Source: Campylobacteraceae bacterium (GTDB lineage: Bacteria > Campylobacterota > Campylobacteria > Campylobacterales > Sulfurovaceae). From it: a DNA stretch of 7,633 nucleotides. Position 1 is the first letter of the stretch, and every line of letters begins with the position of its first letter. The notes beneath the pieces were generated by a model that saw nothing but the letters and a program-made list of their open reading frames with translations, was not told the origin of the DNA and did not search any database. Of the stretch, positions 1 through 4,906 are shown in pieces. The position numbers and the translations under genes are program-made. The stretch lies in contig JALVVQ010000267.1 in NCBI GenBank assembly GCA_027023325.1, positions 1 to 7,633 of the forward strand, written 5' to 3'.

Positions 1-199
1 TATCGATGAAATTTCGTGTATTTTCTATCGCAAAATCATGCGTAGTCTCATCATCAAATGTGAAGTAGCGCATCTCTCTTTTTTTGGCTATTTTTTTCTG
101 CAAAGTTGTTTTGCCTGACTGTCTGGGCCCATTTATGGCAACCACTCTAAAAAACTGGAGCATCTCTATAATGGTTGATTCTAGTTTTCTGTGTACCAT
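1..199 (-). CDS. AAA_14/DUF4143-type ATPase, N-terminal fragment
   Basis: Reading leftward from an ATG at 199-197, the frame stays open for 66 codons to the window edge, so only the N-terminus is present. It shows a short helical lead-in, the hydrophobic strand RVVAING and then a Walker A loop, GPRQSGKTT (residues ~25-33), followed by a basic helix and the segment YFTFDDETT (~residues 45-53). Strand, P-loop and the (Y/L)xxxDD segment in this spacing are typical of the AAA_14 N-terminal domain of predicted ATPases that usually carry a C-terminal DUF4143 domain and are about 370-420 residues long. The cellular role of that family is poorly defined. The start is supported by an AAGGA ribosome binding site at 206-210, six bases upstream. 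A tandem repeat and a TATAAT box lie upstream. Whether the rest of the gene is intact, or the DUF4143 half exists, cannot be seen here. Confidence 0.82.
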   Translation of the reverse strand, partial: MVHRKLESTIIEMLQFFRVVAINGPRQSGKTTLQKKIAKKREMRYFTFDDETTHDFAIENTRNFID

Positions 200-224
200 C
201 TCTAATCCTTTTATTGGATATGCA

Positions 225-253
225 ATTATACAGTAAAATCTTGCCTTTTGTAC
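225..253 (-). promoter_or_regulatory. Putative promoter of the ATPase gene
   Basis: On the minus strand a perfect TATAAT lies at 230-225, placing a start site near 218 and a leader of about 20 bases before the ATG at 199. The matching -35 position (about 248-253, GTACAA) is a poor fit, as is common in Campylobacterota. A second TATAAT on the same strand at 294-289 lies inside the repeat array and could be an alternative or a by-product of AT-rich sequence. Confidence 0.5.
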
Positions 254-258
254 TACTA

Positions 259-324
259 TTCCGATTTTTATCTAGATATTTTCCGAAAATTATATAGATA
301 AATTCCGAAATACACAAAGAATAT
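259..324. repeat. Three direct repeats, 22-bp period, likely operator
   Basis: TTCCGA occurs at 259-264, 281-286 and 303-308, exactly 22 bp apart each time. The first two units also share TAT(C/A)TAGATA at the same offset; in unit one this is a perfect 10-bp palindrome, TATCTAGATA, at 269-278. The third unit is degenerate after its first 8-9 bases. A 22-bp period is about two helical turns, so the repeats face the same side of the DNA, as expected for cooperative protein binding. The array lies 60-125 bp upstream of the ATPase start and just upstream of its predicted promoter, so autoregulation by that protein or a partner is the simplest inference. Confidence 0.6.
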
Positions 325-370
325 CTATTTTTAAAGGGTGAAAAGATGTTGGGAAAAGTAGGGGAGGTAA

Positions 371-393
371 CTGCAGGGCAAAAAGCCCCACAG
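371..393 (-). terminator. Hairpin downstream of rpsU, weak terminator candidate
   Basis: CTGCAGGGC at 371-379 and GCCCCACAG at 385-393 can pair over nine positions (two G-U) around a five-base loop. The hairpin lies 7 bases past the rpsU stop codon, the right place for a terminator. However, the minus-strand sequence after it (TTACCTCCCC) has no T-run, so intrinsic termination here would be inefficient. It may instead stabilise the 3' end of the message. Confidence 0.4.
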
Positions 394-400
394 GCAGAGA

Positions 401-613
401 TTAGAGTCTTGACTCGTATCTTCTGAGCATGAAAAGTTTCTTGAGGATCTTCTTGCGTGTTGCGATCTTCTCTTTCTTGCGTTTTTCTGTCTTTGTTTCG
501 AAGTGCTGTCTGGCTCTAGCTTCTGTGACGATGAGGTTTCTGTCACATTGTCTTTTAAACTTACGGTAAGCATCTTCAAAGTTGTCTCTTGGACTTACAA
601 CGATTCCTGGCAT
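401..613 (-). CDS. rpsU: 30S ribosomal protein S21
   Basis: The 70-residue product is the small-subunit protein S21, which binds the 30S platform near the 3' end of 16S rRNA and helps initiation. Its length equals the family norm. Visible hallmarks are the N-terminal MPGIVV, the FEDAYRKFKRQCDRN block (residues ~15-29), the ARQHFE segment and a very basic C-terminal half ending RRYESRL, a form I associate with Campylobacterota. The frame is open eight codons further upstream, but the start at 613 is chosen because it gives the canonical MPG N-terminus and sits six bases after a strong ribosome binding site, AAAGGGGGTG (629-620). The gene appears monocistronic: it diverges from the DUF4153 operon and has its own promoter. 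In many proteobacteria rpsU is linked to dnaG and rpoD; that linkage is absent here. Confidence 0.97.
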   Translation of the reverse strand: MPGIVVSPRDNFEDAYRKFKRQCDRNLIVTEARARQHFETKTEKRKKEKIATRKKILKKLFMLRRYESRL

Positions 614-675
614 ATCAAGCACCCCCTTTCTTATCAAAATTTTCCAACGACCGTGGAAGCGATAAATAGAAGCGG

Positions 676-705
676 ATTATATCGAGATTTATTTAAATTA
701 TGCAA
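676..705 (-). promoter_or_regulatory. rpsU promoter
   Basis: On the minus strand TTGCAT (705-700) and a perfect TATAAT (681-676) are separated by 18 bp. This predicts initiation near 669 and a leader of about 55 bases before the rpsU ATG at 613. The -35 matches four of six consensus bases. Confidence 0.65.
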
Positions 706-709
706 ACAC

Positions 710-720
710 TATGATAAAAT
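710..720 (+). promoter_or_regulatory. Putative -10 region of the DUF4153-nnr-purN operon
   Basis: TATGATAAAAT at 710-720 contains two overlapping -10-like hexamers (TATGAT at 710-715, TAAAAT at 715-720). No good -35 is visible. Initiation near 722-727 would leave a leader of roughly 25-30 bases. It is the best promoter candidate between the divergent rpsU and the operon, but the region is AT-rich and the call is tentative. Confidence 0.42.
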
Positions 721-750
721 ATTGGTATATTTCAGGATCAAGGATTATGC

Positions 751-2685
751 ATGGCATTTAGTATTCCTACAAGTAGTGAGATAATCACCAGAAGCACAGA
801 GACGCTCAAGCGATTCCCTTTGGCTATGTTATCCTCAATCATCGGTACATTCATAGCTATCTATCTCATCGAGGTAGAACCTGCCAAGATGGAAGGCTTT
901 TATCTTACTTTGGCTAAGGTTCTATTCAGTAGCTCTTTGGCTATATTTGTATTTACTGCTACTAGACTAGCAGGCGAGAGTCTCAAGGTTTCTTGGCATC
1001 AGGCATTGACATTTTTGGCTCTATTTGGGATGCTGGCGTATTATATGATACTGCCTGACACCTCCAAAGATTTTTCTGTGATGATGATACCTTTTCGTCA
1101 TTTCTTTTTGATTTTACTCTTTGCCGTAGCGTTCTTATGGGCTCCTTTTGTTGGTAGTGATCTCAGTAATGCTGACTATTGGGAGTATAGTAAGCAAATT
1201 TTATTTGCCCTGGTCATCTCGTTTTTATTTACTGTTGTGGTGATACTGGGGGTCAATGGCGCATTGTTTGCTATAAAAAAGCTCTTCGACTTAGATATAG
1301 ATGGCAAGCGGTATTTTCAGATAGATGTTTTTATCATGGGCGTTTTTTCTGTGGGGTATTTCCTCTCTCAGGTTTCGCCACTTCCATTAGAATCCAAACA
1401 GTCACCCAAGCTCCCACGCGTAGAAAAGTTTTTTACCAAGTGGCTACTCACGCCTCTTAGTGGATTGTATTTCGTGATACTCTATAGCTATTCTGCCAAA
1501 GTACTCTTCACTATGGATTGGCCAAAAGGCATATTGGCTTGGCTGATTGTTATATTTTCTGTTGTGGCTATATTGACCTATTTGTTTTGGACACACTTTA
1601 GTAAAGCACAGAATGGACGATGGCGTAGATGGATATGGCTAGCGATACTGCTACAGACAGTGATGCTTTTTGTGGCTATTGGAATCCGTATCGCAGAGTA
1701 CTCCTGGACAGAGAGTAGATATATGGTGTTTGTGCTGGGTGTTTGGCTGGCAGGCGTGTCGCTTTACTTTTTGCTATTTAAAAATGCCAAAATCAAATGG
1801 ATATTTACTTCCATCAGTCTACTCATCGCCATCACGCAGTTTGGCCCACTCAACGCCTATGCGGTGAGTAAAAATGCACAGATGCAGAGACTCCAGAGTA
1901 TGATAGTGGAGCTAAAAAAGCATGAAAATACAGCAAAAGCCCCTCTAAAGCTTCGTTATGAGATATCAGATGCTTTGCAGTATTTGGACAGGAGATATAG
2001 GAGTGAGAGCCTGACTACCCTCTTCCCTAAGCTTGGCAAAGAGTTTGATGAGATAAAAGCCAGACGAGAGGCAGGCAAAAAAGCAGAAGATCTTCTGAAA
2101 GAAAAAGGAAAACCTTTAAGTAAAGAGCTGAAAGAGGAGCGAGATGTACTTCGTAAATATCCCTCTGGCCTTCCTGAATTTATTACAGACAAACTAGGGT
2201 TTAAGTTTATCAACAGCTGGGAATATAAAAGCATGAGAGATGGCAAACACCAAAGAGTAAATTTCTCTATAAAAGAAAATTACTATCCTTATAGTGGCAA
2301 GATGATAGATGTACGAGGCTATGACTATATGATGAATGTAGATATGGGTGGCTATAGGTATACAAGAAGAGGCAAAAAAGCTATGGACATAGAGCGAAAA
2401 GATTTTGATGACCTTAGCTTGACGCTTCTCTATACAAGCAAGTATCAGCTTAGCATCTCTAATAATGAGGCAAATCTCACTATAGACATAGAAAACCTTT
2501 TTCAAAACCTAATAGCTAAACATGGAAGAGAATCAAAAAATATAGCAAAAGAAGAGCTCACAATCAAAAAGAAAAATAGCTATATGGAAATCAAACTAGA
2601 ATTAGGTAGAATTGGTGAAGAGTATTATGATGGTAACAGGACTATCGGATTTGGTGGTATGTTGTTTATAAAGGAGCTAAAGTGA
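751..2685 (+). CDS. DUF4153-family multi-pass membrane protein
   Basis: A 644-residue protein of unknown function. Residues 1-370 hold about eleven hydrophobic segments (roughly 23-40, 55-72, 83-101, 112-133, 149-175, 192-208, 230-250, 258-280, 292-311, 322-343 and 349-369), so it sits in the inner membrane. The N-terminal RFP-x-A motif before the first segment, the segment spacing and the later YLDRRYRSESLTTLF stretch (~411-425) resemble DUF4153 proteins. From ~371 onward it is soluble: a lysine/glutamate-rich stretch at ~428-468 that may be coiled coil, then mixed alpha/beta sequence rich in tyrosine to the end. The start at 751 follows AAGGA (740-744) by six bases; an ATG at 747 hits a stop at once. 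It is the first gene of the operon, and its TGA overlaps the nnr GTG. The link with cofactor repair may be functional or simply shared transcription. The C-terminal third is notably A-rich. Confidence 0.82.
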   Translation: MAFSIPTSSEIITRSTETLKRFPLAMLSSIIGTFIAIYLIEVEPAKMEGFYLTLAKVLFSSSLAIFVFTATRLAGESLKVSWHQALTFLALFGMLAYYMILPDTSKDFSVMMIPFRHFFLILLFAVAFLWAPFVGSDLSNADYWEYSKQILFALVISFLFTVVVILGVNGALFAIKKLFDLDIDGKRYFQIDVFIMGVFSVGYFLSQVSPLPLESKQSPKLPRVEKFFTKWLLTPLSGLYFVILYSYSAKVLFTMDWPKGILAWLIVIFSVVAILTYLFWTHFSKAQNGRWRRWIWLAILLQTVMLFVAIGIRIAEYSWTESRYMVFVLGVWLAGVSLYFLLFKNAKIKWIFTSISLLIAITQFGPLNAYAVSKNAQMQRLQSMIVELKKHENTAKAPLKLRYEISDALQYLDRRYRSESLTTLFPKLGKEFDEIKARREAGKKAEDLLKEKGKPLSKELKEERDVLRKYPSGLPEFITDKLGFKFINSWEYKSMRDGKHQRVNFSIKENYYPYSGKMIDVRGYDYMMNVDMGGYRYTRRGKKAMDIERKDFDDLSLTLLYTSKYQLSISNNEANLTIDIENLFQNLIAKHGRESKNIAKEELTIKKKNSYMEIKLELGRIGEEYYDGNRTIGFGGMLFIKELK

Positions 2686-4106
2686 GAAAAGTATTTCAAA
2701 ACTGTTATGAGATGGACAGGCGCTGTTATGAGGTGTATGGTTTGACAGAGGATATTCTGATGGAGCATGCAGCAGAGGGGATGGAGAGCTACATCAGACA
2801 CCATCTCAAAGAGGCAAGCTCTATTCTCATCGTGGCAGGACCTGGCAACAATGGTGCGGATGGGATGGCGTTGGCACGCCTGATGCAGTTTGCCTTCGCC
2901 AGTGTGAAGCTCTATATTCCCTTTGGTGTCAGTACGGGGATGGCGAAGTTGCAGCTCGAAAGGGTGCAGAAACTGGACTATGTAGAGATTGTCGAGGATG
3001 TCAGTGAGGCAGACATCATTGTGGATGCACTTTTTGGTGCAGGATTGTCTCGTCCCCTGGATGCACTTTCTCAGGAGATCGTCGACAGCATGAACAACCT
3101 CAATGGCTTCAAACTTGCCTGTGATATCCCTACGGGTGTTGATGAGAGTGGGCAGATTGACACAGAGGCATTTGCCGCGGATGTGACGATCACAATGGGA
3201 GCACGCAAAGAGTCGCTCTACAGTGATGCGGTCAAAGATACAGTAGGAGAGATTGTACGCGTGGATTTGGGACTGCGCTACAACTACTACACCAAAGGTA
3301 TGCCAGTATCGAGCTATCTGCTTGATCGTGAAGACATGGCACTCCCCAGCCGTGACTTTTCGCAGGTGACACACAAAGGAAGCTTCGGTCATGCGGTTGT
3401 CTTTTGCGGAGAGAAGGAGGGGGCAGGGATCATGACTGGCATGAGCGCGGCGCGATTTGGGGCAGGTTTGACTACGCTGGTGTCCCATGAGAGGATCAAC
3501 CCACCTGCTTATTTGATGCATGATTCCAAGACGCCACCCACCGCTACGGCAATGGCGATTGGGATGGGTCTCGGAGAGCACCTCGATAGTGCATTTTTAT
3601 GCAAACATGTGTTGGAGAGTCATCTGCCTGTGGTGCTGGATGCGGATAGCTTTTACCATCAGGATTTGCTTGGTATCTTGGAGCAGAAAGAGAGAGAGAT
3701 TGTGTTGACACCACACCCCAAAGAATTTACTGTGCTTTGGGAGGCAGTGACAGGGGAGGCGCTTACGACTGCCCAGGTGCAGGCAGATCGCTTTGGTGTA
3801 GCAAGAGTATTTAGCGCACGCTACCCGCATGTCACACTTCTGCTCAAAGGCGCCAATATGCTGATTGCCCAAGAGGGCAAAATACACATCAACCCATTTG
3901 GTTCAGCCAAGCTAAGCAAAGGAGGCAGTGGGGATGTGCTCAGCGGATTGATTGTGGCACTGCTGGCACAAGGCTACTCTGGAATTGATGCTTCGATTCA
4001 GGGGTCACTGGTGTTGACCGCGGCAGCAGAGGCATACAAAGGTGCATCTTATGCGATGCTTCCTGAAGATCTTATCGCACAGATTGTACGGCTTGAGTCA
4101 CTGTGA
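2682..4106 (+). CDS. nnr: Bifunctional NAD(P)H-hydrate epimerase/ADP-dependent dehydratase
   Basis: A 474-residue cytoplasmic repair enzyme that returns damaged NAD(P)H hydrates to NAD(P)H. The N-terminal YjeF_N domain (~1-205) interconverts R and S epimers; visible motifs are GPGNNGADG (53-61), DALFGAG (115-121) and CDIPTGVD (147-154). The C-terminal ribokinase-like domain (~215-470) dehydrates the S form using ADP; motifs are HKGSFGH (231-237), VLDADSF (318-324), TPHPKE (343-348), LLKGAN (387-392) and GGSGDVLSG (414-422), whose Asp is the expected catalytic residue. Both halves look complete, and the length is slightly below the usual ~490-510. The start is GTG at 2682, five bases after AAGGAG (2671-2676) and overlapping the upstream TGA as GTGA. 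Its stop overlaps the purN start in the same way. Base composition is clearly more GC-rich than in either neighbour. Older annotations would call it a YjeF-related carbohydrate kinase. Confidence 0.96.
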   Translation: MRKVFQNCYEMDRRCYEVYGLTEDILMEHAAEGMESYIRHHLKEASSILIVAGPGNNGADGMALARLMQFAFASVKLYIPFGVSTGMAKLQLERVQKLDYVEIVEDVSEADIIVDALFGAGLSRPLDALSQEIVDSMNNLNGFKLACDIPTGVDESGQIDTEAFAADVTITMGARKESLYSDAVKDTVGEIVRVDLGLRYNYYTKGMPVSSYLLDREDMALPSRDFSQVTHKGSFGHAVVFCGEKEGAGIMTGMSAARFGAGLTTLVSHERINPPAYLMHDSKTPPTATAMAIGMGLGEHLDSAFLCKHVLESHLPVVLDADSFYHQDLLGILEQKEREIVLTPHPKEFTVLWEAVTGEALTTAQVQADRFGVARVFSARYPHVTLLLKGANMLIAQEGKIHINPFGSAKLSKGGSGDVLSGLIVALLAQGYSGIDASIQGSLVLTAAAEAYKGASYAMLPEDLIAQIVRLESL

Positions 4107-4669
4107 AACGGATCGCGATACTTTTTAGTGGAAGAGGTTCAAATCTCGAATATATTGCCAAGGCCATGCATCAAAAAGAGTTGGTGATAGTTGTTGCTGT
4201 GACCAATAATCCAGAAGCAGAAGGCATTCTTGTGGCAAAAAGATATGGCATAGTTGTAGAGGTTGTCGATGCTAAAAAATACGCCTCGAGAGAAGATTTC
4301 GACAAAGAGGTGGTACGCATCTTAAAAACATATAAGCCGGAATTGACAGTACTTGCCGGGTTTATGCGTATATTAACTCCTCTGTTTACCTCAGAGATAC
4401 GAGCCATCAATTTGCACCCCTCGCTTTTACCCAGACACAAAGGACTCCATGCTATCGAAAAAAGTTACGCAGACACTTATGCAGAGGGAGGTGCCACGGT
4501 CCACTGGGTCAACTCGGAATTGGATGGTGGGGAGATTATATGTCAGAAAAAAATAGCCAAACAGGGGTTGTCACTAGAGAGATATAGATCCAAGATAAAA
4601 AGTACAGAAAAAGAGGTACTTGCAGAAGGGATAGCGATAGCGCTCTGTCCCAATAAAGCAAGAGTATAG
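4103..4669 (+). CDS. purN: Phosphoribosylglycinamide formyltransferase (GART)
   Basis: A 188-residue cytoplasmic enzyme of de novo purine synthesis that transfers the formyl group of 10-formyltetrahydrofolate to glycinamide ribonucleotide. The N-terminus has the substrate phosphate loop FSGRGSNLE (8-16). The folate/catalytic region has AGFMRILTP (85-93) and INLHPSLLP (102-110), giving the expected catalytic Asn103 and His105, then ATVHWV with His134 and ELDGGEII with Asp141. All core residues of the PurN family are present; the protein is somewhat shorter than the 212-residue E. coli enzyme, mainly at the C-terminus. The start is GTG at 4103 within a GTGA overlap with nnr. I see no convincing ribosome binding site, so translation probably depends on coupling to nnr. 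No clear intrinsic terminator follows: only a weak hairpin overlaps the stop codon and the promoter of the next element. Confidence 0.96.
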   Translation: MKRIAILFSGRGSNLEYIAKAMHQKELVIVVAVTNNPEAEGILVAKRYGIVVEVVDAKKYASREDFDKEVVRILKTYKPELTVLAGFMRILTPLFTSEIRAINLHPSLLPRHKGLHAIEKSYADTYAEGGATVHWVNSELDGGEIICQKKIAKQGLSLERYRSKIKSTEKEVLAEGIAIALCPNKARV

Positions 4670-4677
4670 TTTTATTT

Positions 4678-4706
4678 TTGCTATTTTACTCCAATTATGA
4701 TACAAT
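4678..4706 (+). promoter_or_regulatory. Strong sigma70-type promoter with extended -10
   Basis: TTGCTA (4678-4683) and TACAAT (4701-4706) are 17 bp apart, and the -10 is preceded by TGA (4698-4700), the extended -10 form TGn. Initiation is expected near 4712-4713. It begins nine bases after the purN stop, so it drives whatever follows, namely the structured RNA and possibly the lipoprotein gene. Confidence 0.68.
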
Positions 4707-4712
4707 GGGTGA

Positions 4713-4835
4713 CTAGGTAGTGTCTATTGCGAGGTGAAGCAAGAATTGGAAATCTTAGACTACACGCATAGTCGACAAAAGAGTATCACTTTATTGTGAA
4801 GGGTGCTAAATCGCAATAGGTAACAGATATTTTTT
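4713..4835 (+). ncRNA. Candidate structured small RNA or leader, family unknown
   Basis: About 123 bases follow a strong promoter and end at six consecutive T (4830-4835). CTATTGCGA (4724-4732) and TCGCAATAG (4811-4819) form a perfect 9-bp helix, extended to 12 by T-G, G-T and T-A pairs (4721-4723 with 4820-4822). Inside lie a GACTA/TAGTC hairpin with a six-base loop (4758-4773), a weaker AAGA/TCTT hairpin (4741-4756), and a third hairpin either as TCAC/GTGA (4786-4799) or as a longer bulged stem (4782-4807). That gives a multibranched, closed architecture. I see no coding frame of note. I compared it by eye with 6S, SRP, tmRNA, RNase P, tRNA and the common riboswitch cores and found none of their signature sequences. 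The T-run is eight bases beyond the basal helix, so this is not a textbook terminator. It may be a trans-acting RNA ending here or a cis leader of the lipoprotein gene 70 bases downstream. Confidence 0.5.
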
Positions 4836-4894
4836 GTGTGTCTTGCTGCTGCTTGCTAGTTTTTGGTTCTGGCACTTTATTGCAATTTAAAATC

Positions 4895-4900
4895 AGAGGT
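4895..4900 (+). promoter_or_regulatory. Ribosome binding site of the lipoprotein gene
   Basis: AGAGGT lies six bases before the ATG at 4907 and decides this start over the in-frame ATG at 4940, which would leave too short a signal sequence before the lipobox. Confidence 0.7.
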
Positions 4901-4906
4901 ATAGCT

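Noticed and set aside
346..426. Small plus-strand frame of 26 codons with a purine-rich stretch before its ATG
   Set aside because: It is very short, overlaps the rpsU stop on the opposite strand, coincides with the hairpin, and resembles nothing I recognise.
503..784. 93-codon plus-strand frame opposite rpsU
   Set aside because: It overlaps rpsU in antisense and the start of the DUF4153 gene, and has no credible ribosome binding site or domain.
2625..3581. A 318-codon minus-strand open frame across the DUF4153/nnr junction
   Set aside because: It lies antisense to well-supported Nnr motifs. Its translation is rich in Cys and His with no family resemblance, as expected for a shadow of a GC-richer gene.
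4662..4691. Possible purN terminator (GAGTA-TAG / CTA-TTT-TACTC)
   Set aside because: The stem is short with a three-base bulge, is not followed by a T-run, and overlaps the predicted promoter of the RNA.
4713..4835. Retron msr/msd or tracrRNA explanation for the structured RNA
   Set aside because: No reverse transcriptase, Cas gene or repeat array is present in the window, and the next gene is a lipoprotein.
4870..4885. Sigma54-like element TGGCAC ... TTGCAA upstream of the lipoprotein gene
   Set aside because: Both half-sites look right, but GG (4871-4872) and GC (4882-4883) are separated by nine bases rather than the required ten. Sigma54 promoters tolerate this poorly, so I do not call it.
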